This document shows, in pieces, positions 17,855 to 25,996 of a stretch of DNA of 64,000 nucleotides; position 1 is the stretch's first letter; each line of letters opens with the position of its first letter. The stretch is from positions 1-64,000 of the forward strand of contig CAJUAC010000004.1 in the NCBI GenBank assembly GCA_910583885.1, read 5' to 3'. The stretch is from an uncultured Oscillospiraceae bacterium (GTDB lineage Bacteria > Bacillota > Clostridia > Oscillospirales > Oscillospiraceae). The notes beneath the pieces are model-generated. The model was not told where the DNA came from. It searched no databases and saw nothing but the letters and a program-made list of their open reading frames with translations. The translations under genes were made by a program, and so were the position numbers.

Positions 17855-18862
17855 ATGATATTCAAACCAGTACAGCTCGGCCAGGAGTGCCTGAGCCCGG
17901 AGGAGCTGGCCGCAGACGTCAAGAGCTGCAAGCATTTTGGCCCCTGCGGCGTGGGGGAGAGGGCGCTGTATCTCAACAGCTTCTTCCTGGAGCGCCGGTA
18001 TTACCTGCCCTATGGCCGTATTACGCGGGTGTTCAAGCGGGTTGCCATGAGCCAGGGCGGCTTCTCCCACAAGGGGGTCTTTGCATCCATCCCCTATCTG
18101 GTGGTGGAGTACGACGGGGGGAAGCAGCGGCAGTGCAATTTCAAGGAGGAGGGGCAGGTGGACCGGCTCCTGGCCTGCCTGGGGCAGGAGCGGCCGGAGA
18201 TCAAGCGGGTCAGTGCCGGGGCGGAGGAGCGGCTGGCAGCGCGGGAACGGGAGCGCGCCGCCCAGGTCCTGCCGGAGCTCACTGGCCAGGCGCAGGAAAG
18301 CCTCCGCTCCCTGCGGGAGGCGGAGGCTTTCCTGGCGGAGCGGCCGGAGCTGTCCCTGGAGCTGAGCCGCTCCGCCCAACGGAAGCGGGCCTATCTCCGC
18401 AGCAAGCCCAGCTACCGCTGGGTAGCCCTGGCGGTGACAGCGATGGGGCTGGTCTCGCTGCTGTATGGCCTGTACTCCTTCACCCGGCAGGGGGATATGG
18501 CGCTGTACTTCACCCTCTTCGGTCTGGCGGCGCTGTTCCTGTTCTCCGGGGCCAATGTCCTGCCCACGTCCCGAAACAACAGGCGGGCTGTCATGGGCCG
18601 GGCAGAGGAGGCCCAGCAGGCCATGGCCCGCTACCTTGGCGGCTTCCCCGGCTTCCCGCTGCCGCCCTGCTACGCCCACCCTGTGGTCCTCCGGCGGATG
18701 TGCCGCGCGATTGAGGCTGGCCGGGCAGAGGGGCCCAGCCAGGCGCTGGAGGTGGTCAAGGAGGATTTGAAAGCGCTGAATTCCAGCGTAGAGGTGGAGC
18801 AGGAGGAGTACGATGAGGTGGTGGCGGTCAAGGCCCTGTTTCTGAACGAGGGGTACCAATAG
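17855..18862 (+). CDS. Uncharacterised protein with two central membrane helices
   Basis: 335 aa from ATG 17855 (AAGGAG ten bases before it). Residues 1-115 look like a small beta-rich domain with GERALYLNSFFLERRYYLPYGRITRVF, resembling a PH-like or house-keeping lipid/protein-binding fold. A charged, Arg/Glu-rich helical segment follows (about 125-190), then two hydrophobic helices (about 190-235) and a soluble tail. I do not recognise the family. It is close behind cstA but separated by a terminator, and it converges on the gene at 18878. Confidence 0.8.
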   Translation: MIFKPVQLGQECLSPEELAADVKSCKHFGPCGVGERALYLNSFFLERRYYLPYGRITRVFKRVAMSQGGFSHKGVFASIPYLVVEYDGGKQRQCNFKEEGQVDRLLACLGQERPEIKRVSAGAEERLAARERERAAQVLPELTGQAQESLRSLREAEAFLAERPELSLELSRSAQRKRAYLRSKPSYRWVALAVTAMGLVSLLYGLYSFTRQGDMALYFTLFGLAALFLFSGANVLPTSRNNRRAVMGRAEEAQQAMARYLGGFPGFPLPPCYAHPVVLRRMCRAIEAGRAEGPSQALEVVKEDLKALNSSVEVEQEEYDEVVAVKALFLNEGYQ

Positions 18863-18877
18863 GCCGCCTGCCCCGGT

Positions 18878-20602
18878 TTAACGCTTCTCCAGCGTCACGC
18901 TGTCCAGGATGGACGCCCCGCTGGGGTGGTAGGTGATGGATACCTGGTCCCCATTGCTGAGGATCACAGCCAGCGGCTGCTCCACAGCGCTGATGGAGTA
19001 GTACACATCGCTGCCGATGAGGCGGATAAAGTAGTAGCTGTTGCCGTCCAGTACGGCGGAGCGGATGTCGGCAATGGCGCCCTCCACGGTCTCTGTCCCG
19101 GACATGCTGACGTCACTGTCCAGGATCCCGTTCTGGCTGAGCATCGCCAGGTAGTTCTGTTCACACTCGGCCACCGTGTCGCCGGTAGCCACCACCTGGT
19201 ACTGCTGGACGTTGACCATGGCGTACTTCTTCACCAGCTGGGACACGTCCTTCATGGCCATGAAGTAGGTGGGCTGGCCGCCCACGTTCAGCAGCAGGGG
19301 GAAAGTGGCCGTGTAGCGCAGGTGCTGGAGCTCGCCCTGGGCGCTGTCCATGGCGGAGTACTCGGTCGCACCGGCGCAGGAATAGAACTTGGTCTCCTTG
19401 GTGCGCAGGTTGGTGAGGATAAAGCCGATGTTGGACTGGTCGCCGCCGGCGGAGGTGATGCCGGTGTAGGCGCACACGTCGTCGCCCATGGCAATATAGT
19501 TGTAGTCGTCTGTGGTGATGGTCACATCCCGCTGGCCGAACAGGGAGTTGAGGAAGCCGTTGTGGTACATGCCGTAGTAGTCGTACTGCTGGATGATGAG
19601 GTCAGCGGAGTAGAAGTTGTCCACCCAGGCGGGGACCTCCTCCAGGTATTCGCATTCCCCGGTGATGGCGTTCACCAGCACGGCGCCCTCCACATCCGTG
19701 CCGCCAAAGAGGCCGATGGTCTTTACCAGGCGGGGGCAGATCCAGTAGGGCGTGCCTTCCTCGTCCACCTCCATGACCGGTTGGTCAAAGAGGTAGGTGG
19801 GGTAGTGGAAGCGGAGATGGCGGTAGAGGTTGCGGCCGAAGTGCTCGGCGGTGGTGTACTTGATGCCCTCGCTCAGGCGCACCAGCTCCACATTCTGTGT
19901 CACCATGTCAATGACCAGATAGGCGGGCAGGCCGTCGGAGCGGTTGGTAAACCACTTGATGATGTCTCCATAGAGGAGCGTGGCGATCCGTACCGGCCGG
20001 CCCCGGTAGTTGATCTGGGTGTAGTCGTCAGCTACCTCGAACTGGCTGACCATATCGCTGAGCTCGCCCAGCTTCCGGTCCCCCAGCCGCTCGGCGGACT
20101 GCCGGTCCAGCATGGGGATCTGGCCATAGGAGATCTCGTCCACCTCGGCGGCAAAATCCCCGGGCTCGATGGTCAGCAGCTGGGCGTAGGATTTGGCCCG
20201 GAAGATGACGCTGCCCGCCAGGCTGCCCACCACCGCGATGACCAGCAGCACGACAGCAAGGATGACCGGGATCAGGCACTGCTTCTTCAAAAACTGGAAG
20301 TAGCCCTTCGCCCCCTGGCCCTGGAAACCGCTTGTCAGCACGGCGCAGCCGCAGTAGATGATGCACAGCAGCAGGGCGAAGGTATGGAATTCCGGCGCTT
20401 GCAGGTTGAGGGGGGGCAGGTTGACATAGAAGTAGGCAAATCCAACCGCCAGCGTTACCGCCAGGTTGATGAGCACCCGGGTAAAGGGGCTTTTCACCGC
20501 CCGGCGGGGCTTTTTCTGTTTAGGCGGGTTGGACTGGGAGGGGGCGCCGCTGTGAAAGCCCTCCCACTGGAAGCCGCCGGCGTCTGATCCTGAAAATGGC
20601 AT
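18878..20602 (-). CDS. Large membrane-anchored protein of unknown function
   Basis: 574 aa. An N-terminal 45-residue polar, basic stretch (QSNPPKQKKPRRAVK) is followed by three hydrophobic helices (about 45-65, 75-92, 110-135). About 430 residues then lie probably outside the membrane, with many Tyr/Asp-rich beta segments and no recognised catalytic motif. Similar long proteins in gut Clostridia are sometimes labelled CvpA-like, but I cannot confirm that. AAAGGAG precedes the start. It lies 128 bases downstream of clpC, so it may share its transcript. Confidence 0.8.
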   Translation of the reverse strand: MPFSGSDAGGFQWEGFHSGAPSQSNPPKQKKPRRAVKSPFTRVLINLAVTLAVGFAYFYVNLPPLNLQAPEFHTFALLLCIIYCGCAVLTSGFQGQGAKGYFQFLKKQCLIPVILAVVLLVIAVVGSLAGSVIFRAKSYAQLLTIEPGDFAAEVDEISYGQIPMLDRQSAERLGDRKLGELSDMVSQFEVADDYTQINYRGRPVRIATLLYGDIIKWFTNRSDGLPAYLVIDMVTQNVELVRLSEGIKYTTAEHFGRNLYRHLRFHYPTYLFDQPVMEVDEEGTPYWICPRLVKTIGLFGGTDVEGAVLVNAITGECEYLEEVPAWVDNFYSADLIIQQYDYYGMYHNGFLNSLFGQRDVTITTDDYNYIAMGDDVCAYTGITSAGGDQSNIGFILTNLRTKETKFYSCAGATEYSAMDSAQGELQHLRYTATFPLLLNVGGQPTYFMAMKDVSQLVKKYAMVNVQQYQVVATGDTVAECEQNYLAMLSQNGILDSDVSMSGTETVEGAIADIRSAVLDGNSYYFIRLIGSDVYYSISAVEQPLAVILSNGDQVSITYHPSGASILDSVTLEKR

Positions 20603-20730
20603 ATTGGGCTCCTTTCTTCGCGCCGCTGCAAGGCGCGAGGCTCCATGGTTCTGACGGTAGCTCCGCGGCCTCCTGCCGGGGCAGGTGGCGCTGGGGGCCC
20701 TGGGCCCTTGGAGCAGATGATTTTACCATT

Positions 20731-23187
20731 TTAACCCATTTCCTTCTCAATAGCAAGCACCTTTTCCCGGGCGGTAAGGACGAGGATGTCCCCGCTTTGG
20801 AAGCGGCCGGCCAGGACGCCGTCGGCCACGGGGTCCTCTACCTGCCGGTGCAGCCGCCGGCGCAGGGGCCGTGCGCCGCTGGCGGGGTCAAAGCCCTCCC
20901 GGGCCAGCTGTTCCACAGCCGCCTCCTCCACCCGCAGTGTCAGGCCCAGGGCGGCCACCCGGCGGCCGCTCTGCTCCAGCATCCGCCGGGCGATCTCCCG
21001 CAGGTCCTCCTCCGCCAGCTGGCGGAAGACAATCGTGTCGTCAATCCGGTTGAGGAGCTCCGGGCGGAAGGTGCGCCGCAGCTCCCCGGTGACGGACTGG
21101 CGGATGCGCTCCTGGCGGCCTGCCTCGCTGTCCCCCCCGCCGGCGAAGCCCAGGGGTCCCCGGCTGGTGATCTGCTGGGCCCCCACGTTGCTGGTCATCA
21201 CCACCACCGTGTTGCGGAAATCCGCCCGGCGGCCCTGGCTGTCGGTGAGGCAGCCGTCCTCCAGGATTTGCAGCAGGAGGTTCCACACATCCGGGTGGGC
21301 CTTCTCGATCTCGTCAAAGAGCACCACCGAGTAGGGCCTCTGGCGGACCCGCTCCGTCAGCTGGCCCCCGTCCTCATGGCCCACATAGCCCGGCGGCGAG
21401 CCCACCAGGCGGCTGGCGGCGTGGCCCTCGGCGTACTCGGACATGTCCATGCGGATCATGGCGTCCTCCTGGCCGAAGAGGGCCTCCGAGAGGGCACGGC
21501 ACAGCTCTGTCTTGCCCACGCCCGTAGGGCCCAGCAGCAGGAAGCTCCCGATGGGCCTGCCCGGCTCCTTCAGCCCCAGCCTGCCTCGTCGGATGGCCCG
21601 GGCGACAGCCTCCACCGCCTGGTCCTGGCCAACGACCCGTTTTTTCAGCTCCTCCTCCAGGCGCAGCAGGCGGATACCCTCGTCCTCGGTGATCCGCCGC
21701 ACCGGGATCCCCGTCCACTCCGCCGCCACAGCGGCTACATCGTCCCCGGTCACGGCGACCAGATCGTCTGTGCGGCCATTGAGCCACCGGGCCTTCTCCT
21801 CCCGCAGCTGCCGGGCGAAATCGTCCTCTACGTCCCGCAGCCGGGCGGCCGCCTCGAAGTCCTCCCCCGCGATGGCCTCCGCCTTCTCCCGGCGCACCGC
21901 CTCCAGGCGGTCCTCCAGGCGCTTGAGATCCGGCGTGCGGGTCTCGCACTCCATCCGCACCCGGCTGCACGCCTCGTCCATCAGGTCGATGGCCTTGTCC
22001 GGGAGGTAGCGGTCCGGGAGGTAACGGCGGCTCAGCTCCACGGACGAGCGGATGGCCTCATCACTGATGGCCAGCTTGTGGTGGGCCTCGTACTTGTCCC
22101 GCAGGCCCAGCAGAATCTCGATGGCCACCTCGGCTGTGGGCTCCTCCACCGTCACCGGCTGGAACCGGCGCTCCAGGGCCGCGTCCTTCTCAATATACCG
22201 GCGGTATTCATCCCGGGTGGTGGCCCCGATGACCCGGATCTCCGCCCGGCTCAGGGCGGGCTTGAGGATGTTGGCCGCGTCCACCGCCCCCTCGGCGCTG
22301 CCGGCCCCTACGATGGTGTGGAGCTCGTCGATGAAGAGGATGACATTGCCCATGCGCCGGATCTCCGCCAGGGCGTTTTTCACCCGCTCCTCGAACTCCC
22401 CCCGGTATTTGGTGCCGGCCAGCATGGCAGACAGGTCGATGGATAAGATGGTTTTCTCCAGCAGCTCCTCCGGCACGTCCCCGGCCACGATCCGCTGGGC
22501 CAGGCCCTCCGCCACGGCGGTCTTGCCCACACCGGGCTCGCCGATGAGGACGGGGTTGTTTTTCGTCCGGCGGCTGAGGATGCGGATGGTCCGTGCAATC
22601 TCCCGCTCACGGCCCACCACAGGGTCCAGGCGGCCCTCCCGTGCCAGGGCGTTGAGGCTGCGGGTGAATTGCTCCAGGGCCTTTGACCGGGGGGGCTCCT
22701 CCCGGCGGGGGGCTGCCAGCCGGGTGGGGGCCTCCCGGGGGAGGCGCTGTACCACGCTCATGCGCTCCAGCAGGGCGGTTTGCAGCTTTTTCGGGTCCGC
22801 CCCCATGGTCAGCAGCACCCGCATCGCCATGGTGCCATTCTCCCGCAGGATGCCCAGCAGCAGGTGCTCCGTGCCCACGTAGCCGCTGCCGCCCCGGCTG
22901 GACTCCCCTACGGCGTTTTCGATCACCCGCTTGGCCCTTGGGGTGAGGCCCTGGGGCGGGGCCAGGCCCGGCAGGCCGGCGCCGACGATGCGCACAATCG
23001 TATCGCGGGTCCGCTCCTGGGTGACGGCCTGCTCCGCCAGGCACCGGTGGGCTGCGCCCGCCTCCTCCCGCAGCAGGCCCAGCAGCAGGTGCTCGCTGCC
23101 CACATAGCTGTGCCCCAGCTCCTCTGCCGCCTCCTGGGCCAGCCGCAGGGCGCTCTGGGCCCGGGGTGTGAATTGGTTGTCGTACAT
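20731..23187 (-). CDS. clpC: ATP-dependent Clp protease ATP-binding subunit ClpC
   Basis: 818 aa. Two Clp-N repeats (about 1-140), the first AAA+ domain with GEPGVGKT, a middle region with a UVR-like motif EDFEAAARLRDVE, and the second AAA+ domain with GPTGVGKT and the sensor region SRLVGSPPGYVG. It unfolds substrates for ClpP and controls regulators and misfolded proteins. In most Firmicutes clpC follows ctsR-mcsA-mcsB; those genes are absent here, and I see no clear CtsR box upstream. This suggests a stand-alone, differently controlled copy. Confidence 0.95.
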   Translation of the reverse strand: MYDNQFTPRAQSALRLAQEAAEELGHSYVGSEHLLLGLLREEAGAAHRCLAEQAVTQERTRDTIVRIVGAGLPGLAPPQGLTPRAKRVIENAVGESSRGGSGYVGTEHLLLGILRENGTMAMRVLLTMGADPKKLQTALLERMSVVQRLPREAPTRLAAPRREEPPRSKALEQFTRSLNALAREGRLDPVVGREREIARTIRILSRRTKNNPVLIGEPGVGKTAVAEGLAQRIVAGDVPEELLEKTILSIDLSAMLAGTKYRGEFEERVKNALAEIRRMGNVILFIDELHTIVGAGSAEGAVDAANILKPALSRAEIRVIGATTRDEYRRYIEKDAALERRFQPVTVEEPTAEVAIEILLGLRDKYEAHHKLAISDEAIRSSVELSRRYLPDRYLPDKAIDLMDEACSRVRMECETRTPDLKRLEDRLEAVRREKAEAIAGEDFEAAARLRDVEDDFARQLREEKARWLNGRTDDLVAVTGDDVAAVAAEWTGIPVRRITEDEGIRLLRLEEELKKRVVGQDQAVEAVARAIRRGRLGLKEPGRPIGSFLLLGPTGVGKTELCRALSEALFGQEDAMIRMDMSEYAEGHAASRLVGSPPGYVGHEDGGQLTERVRQRPYSVVLFDEIEKAHPDVWNLLLQILEDGCLTDSQGRRADFRNTVVVMTSNVGAQQITSRGPLGFAGGGDSEAGRQERIRQSVTGELRRTFRPELLNRIDDTIVFRQLAEEDLREIARRMLEQSGRRVAALGLTLRVEEAAVEQLAREGFDPASGARPLRRRLHRQVEDPVADGVLAGRFQSGDILVLTAREKVLAIEKEMG

Positions 23188-23279
23188 GCTTCCACCATCC
23201 TTGTTTGTCGTTTGCCCTGTTCAGTATTCCCCCGGCCAATGGTTTTACACATTTCTTCCGAAAGACGCAGATTTTACCC

Positions 23280-23307
23280 TTGCAATTTTGAAAGTTCATG
23301 TTACAAT
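23280..23307 (+). promoter_or_regulatory. Promoter of the ferredoxin gene
   Basis: TTGCAA (23280-23285), 16-base spacer, TACAAT (23302-23307), 33 bases before the ATG. Confidence 0.7.
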
Positions 23308-23339
23308 GGGAGTACCATTTTATAGGGAGGTCATTCACT

Positions 23340-23510
23340 ATGGCTCACAAAATTACCGACGCCTGCGTCAGCTGCGGCAGCTGCGCCGAGAATTGCCCCG
23401 TTGAGGCTATTTCCCAGGGCGATTCCCAGTATGTGATCGATGCCGACGCCTGCGTGGACTGCGGCGCCTGCGCTGCTAACTGCCCCACCGAAGCCATTGT
23501 CGCTGAGTAA
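23340..23510 (+). CDS. 2[4Fe-4S] ferredoxin, clostridial type
   Basis: 56 aa, the standard size. Two CxxCxxCxxxCP motifs: CVSCGSCAENCP and CVDCGACAANCP. It is the low-potential electron carrier for enzymes such as pyruvate:ferredoxin oxidoreductase and the [FeFe] hydrogenase encoded at 48739. AGGGAGG precedes the start. It is a single-gene transcript with its own promoter and terminator. Confidence 0.97.
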   Translation: MAHKITDACVSCGSCAENCPVEAISQGDSQYVIDADACVDCGACAANCPTEAIVAE

Positions 23511-23526
23511 GCTACATACGGGCAAA

Positions 23527-23557
23527 AAGCCCCCGTCCTCAGAGAGGGCGGGGGTTT
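23527..23557 (+). terminator. Terminator of the ferredoxin gene
   Basis: The GCCCCCG arm pairs with CGGGGGT and is followed by TTT. Confidence 0.75.
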
Positions 23558-23654
23558 CCGCTTGCCGGGAAGCGTTTGCCGCCCCATGCGCGGTGGGGAT
23601 ACGGAAAAAACTGGCGGCTTGTTACAAAATTGTAAATCTTTTTTTCCGGCAGTG

Positions 23655-23663
23655 TGGTATATT
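23655..23663 (+). promoter_or_regulatory. Extended -10 promoter of the VanW gene
   Basis: TGG-TATATT, with the inverted repeat TTACAA-AA-TTGTAA (23622-23635) just upstream at the -35 position. The -35 box itself is poor, so the repeat could be an activator or repressor site. Confidence 0.5.
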
Positions 23664-23731
23664 GATGTTTTAAGAGTGGGGTATCCCATCAGAAAAGCTT
23701 CTTCCCCCTGGGGAGGAAGGAGGAGGTTGCC

Positions 23732-25492
23732 ATGGAAGGGAAACGGGTCTCCCAAGATGTATTGGAGAAGTCCAAGAGGCAGGGCGGCGGGAAGGCCGGC
23801 TGGATTGCAGCGCTGGCGGCAGTGCTGCTGGTGGCAGGCAGCGCCGCGGGCCTGGGGGTCTACGCCAACGCCTATGACGGCGTGTTCCCCGGTGTCGCCA
23901 TGGGGGGCGAGGCCCTCTCCGGCCTGAGCAGGGAGGAGCTGGGCGGGCGTCTTTCAGCGGACGCGCTGCTGGTAGGGGAAGTGACCGTCAACGCAAACGG
24001 CGTGGAGCTGGGGAGCTATACCCAGAAGGAGCTGGGCGCGCGGATCGATACGGACGCTTTGGAGGAGTCGGTCTGGGGCGTAGGCCGGGAGGACGGCCCG
24101 CTGGGCTGGCTGAAGAACGGCTGGACCATGCTCTGGGGCCGGCTGGGCGGAAAAACCTCCGTGGAGGCGGTGGTCAGCGGCTATGATGAGGCCATCCTGC
24201 GCCGCACAGCGGCAGAGCTGGCCCAGGCCTTTGACCGGGAGCCGGTCCACGGCAGCTACGAGCTGAGCCGGGAGGGCCTTTTTGCCACAAAGCCGGCGGC
24301 TGGCCAGCGGCTGGACCAGGAGGAGCTGGTGGAGGAGCTGGCCGCGCTGGAGGGGGGGCCGGGGGATGTGGAAGCCCCCTGGGAGGAGGTCCCCGCCCAG
24401 CAGCTGGATCTGAAGGCGGTGGCCCAGGAGCTCAACGCCGAGCCCAGCGCCGCCCGGTACGATATTGAGAGCGGCAGGGTGGTGGACGGCGACGTGGGCG
24501 TCAGCCTGGATCCAGAGGCGGCGGCCTTTGCGCTGGAGAACGCCGTGCCCGGCGAGACCATCCAGCTGCCCGCCAGTGTCTCCTACCCAGAGATGACAGC
24601 TGAGGAGCTGGAGGCGGTGCTTTTCCGGGATGTGCTCTCCACCACCACCACCAGCGTCAGCGGCTCCAGTGCCCGCAGGGGCAACGTCCGTCTGGCCGGG
24701 GAGTCGGTGAACGGTACAATCCTCAATGACGGCGACATTTTTGACTATAATAAGGTGGTGGGAAAGCGCACCACGGAGCGGGGCTTCGGCGCGGCGGCCA
24801 CCTACGTCAACGGGGAAACTGTGGACACCATCGGCGGCGGCATCTGTCAGGTGTCCAGCACGATCTACTTAGCCACCCTGCTGGCTAATCTGGAGATTGT
24901 GGAGCGGTACGCCCACCGCTTCTACCCCGGGTACATCACCATGGGCATGGACGCCACCGTCAGCTGGGGCGGGCCGGAGTTCCGCTTCAAAAACAATACC
25001 GGCTACCCTATCCGCATTGACGTGTCCTATGCCAACAGCCAGCTGACTGTCACTGTCATGGGGACCAAGGTGGATGACACCTATGTGAAAATGACCTACG
25101 ACGTACTCAGCAAGACCAGCTATGAGACGGAGTATGTGGAGTCTGCGGATTTGGCCTGGGGGACCCAGAAGCAGAAGCAGAACGGTTACACCGGATACCA
25201 GGTGGTGTCCTACCGCAATATCTACAGCGGGGATGGGACGCTGCTGTCCCAGACGGTGGAGGCCAAGAGCAACTATAAGAGCCGCAACCAGATCATCCTC
25301 ACCGGCACCGCCGGCCGCCCGGCTGATACGCCGGGTCCTGGGGAGCCGGTGATTGGGGACGCTGGGATCCCGGTCCCCCCGCCCATGCCTGGGAACGAAC
25401 CGCCGGCTGTAGAGGAGCCTGCGCCGCCGCCGGTGCAGCCGGAGCCGGAGGAGCCGCCGCTGGATACAGAAGCGCCGGGGTGGCTGCGGTAA
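23732..25492 (+). CDS. VanW family protein with putative peptidoglycan-binding domains
   Basis: 586 aa. One membrane helix (about 23-45) and an extracellular remainder. Two YoaR-like segments, each opening like VAMGGEALSGLSREEL, precede the VanW domain, whose core motif GGGICQVSSTIY is intact (about 370-382). A 70-residue Pro/Glu-rich tail ends the protein. VanW domains occur in vancomycin-resistance clusters and many wall-associated proteins; their reaction is not established. No van ligase genes are nearby, so a resistance role is not implied. A run of GGAGG sites precedes the ATG. Confidence 0.9.
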   Translation: MEGKRVSQDVLEKSKRQGGGKAGWIAALAAVLLVAGSAAGLGVYANAYDGVFPGVAMGGEALSGLSREELGGRLSADALLVGEVTVNANGVELGSYTQKELGARIDTDALEESVWGVGREDGPLGWLKNGWTMLWGRLGGKTSVEAVVSGYDEAILRRTAAELAQAFDREPVHGSYELSREGLFATKPAAGQRLDQEELVEELAALEGGPGDVEAPWEEVPAQQLDLKAVAQELNAEPSAARYDIESGRVVDGDVGVSLDPEAAAFALENAVPGETIQLPASVSYPEMTAEELEAVLFRDVLSTTTTSVSGSSARRGNVRLAGESVNGTILNDGDIFDYNKVVGKRTTERGFGAAATYVNGETVDTIGGGICQVSSTIYLATLLANLEIVERYAHRFYPGYITMGMDATVSWGGPEFRFKNNTGYPIRIDVSYANSQLTVTVMGTKVDDTYVKMTYDVLSKTSYETEYVESADLAWGTQKQKQNGYTGYQVVSYRNIYSGDGTLLSQTVEAKSNYKSRNQIILTGTAGRPADTPGPGEPVIGDAGIPVPPPMPGNEPPAVEEPAPPPVQPEPEEPPLDTEAPGWLR

Positions 25493-25540
25493 GCGGGCAT
25501 CCCACAGCCAGCGGCGCCTGGCGGGTGTGTTACCCAGGCA

Positions 25541-25572
25541 GAGAGCCGGACGGGTTTTCCCGTCCGGCTCTC
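25541..25572. terminator. Hairpin between the VanW gene and the 41-residue gene
   Basis: A perfect 14-bp stem (25541-25554 with 25559-25572) with a TTTT loop sits between two convergent genes. Neither flank has a strong T run. Confidence 0.6.
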
Positions 25573-25577
25573 TGTCA

Positions 25578-25703
25578 TTAACCCAGCAGTACCTCCGGCA
25601 GGCAGGCCGCCAGGAGCATGGCCGCTGCCAGCAGCAGCGTCAGCCCCAGAAGCAAATACCGTCTGCGCAGCAGGAATACCTTCATGCGGCTGTCCTTCCT
25701 CAT
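25578..25703 (-). CDS. Small membrane peptide (41 aa)
   Basis: A 42-codon frame: start MRKDSRMKVFLLRRRYLLLG, then a hydrophobic Leu/Ala stretch, ending LPEVLLG and TAA. It has basic residues before one membrane helix, so it would insert with its N-terminus inside. GGAGGG lies nine bases before the ATG, better than chance. The basic, hydrophobic start resembles the N-termini of some exported amidases, so it could be a remnant of one; equally it may be a real small protein. It converges on the VanW gene across a hairpin. Confidence 0.55.
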   Translation of the reverse strand: MRKDSRMKVFLLRRRYLLLGLTLLLAAAMLLAACLPEVLLG

Positions 25704-25825
25704 ACAAGCATCCCTCCAAGGTTGTTTTGGTACAGCCTATGCAGGTGCGGGGCTGGATTATGCCTTGCGCGTGCGTCCCCCTGGTACGCCATAGCCGCCA
25801 GGAAGCCGCAAAATGTGGAAAAAGG

Positions 25826-25854
25826 TTGACAGATACAGCTTTTGGGAATACTAT
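25826..25854 (+). promoter_or_regulatory. Strong sigma-A promoter upstream of mgtE
   Basis: TTGACA (25826-25831), 17-base spacer, TACTAT (25849-25854). Transcription should begin near 25861, immediately before a terminator hairpin. Confidence 0.8.
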
Positions 25855-25865
25855 AGACAGTGGAG

Positions 25866-25902
25866 ACAGCCGCCGGAGTGACGTCCCGGCGGCTGTTTTT
25901 CT
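25866..25902 (+). terminator. Terminator very close to the promoter (attenuator or tiny RNA)
   Basis: An 11-bp GC-rich stem (25866-25876 with 25886-25896) is followed by a T run. It begins about five bases after the predicted transcript start, so the default product would be an RNA of about 40 bases. mgtE lies 95 bases further on. Confidence 0.75.
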
Positions 25903-25939
25903 TATACACTTTTGGGTAAAATAGGCCAGGGAGCAGTCC

Positions 25940-25963
25940 CTGTTTTCTTGGAAAAGAAAACAG
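25940..25963. repeat. Hairpin related to the dispersed family
   Basis: A CTGTTTTCTT arm pairs with AAGAAAACAG. It resembles the other copies in stem sequence but lacks the CAAAAGAA tail. Confidence 0.4.
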
Positions 25964-25996
25964 GCCAGACACCGTTCAGGAAGGAGGACACCGCAT

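Noticed and set aside
20596..22446. 616-codon plus-strand open frame opposite clpC
   Set aside because: The clpC frame has all Clp motifs; the antisense frame has none.
23188..23339. CtsR operator before clpC
   Set aside because: No tandem GTCAAA-type heptads at a useful position.
23732..25492. Part of a vancomycin-resistance cluster, because of the VanW domain
   Set aside because: No VanA/VanH/VanX-like genes nearby; VanW proteins occur widely without resistance.
25861..25996. M-box or ykoK-type magnesium riboswitch before mgtE
   Set aside because: None of the conserved M-box segments is seen; only simple hairpins are present.
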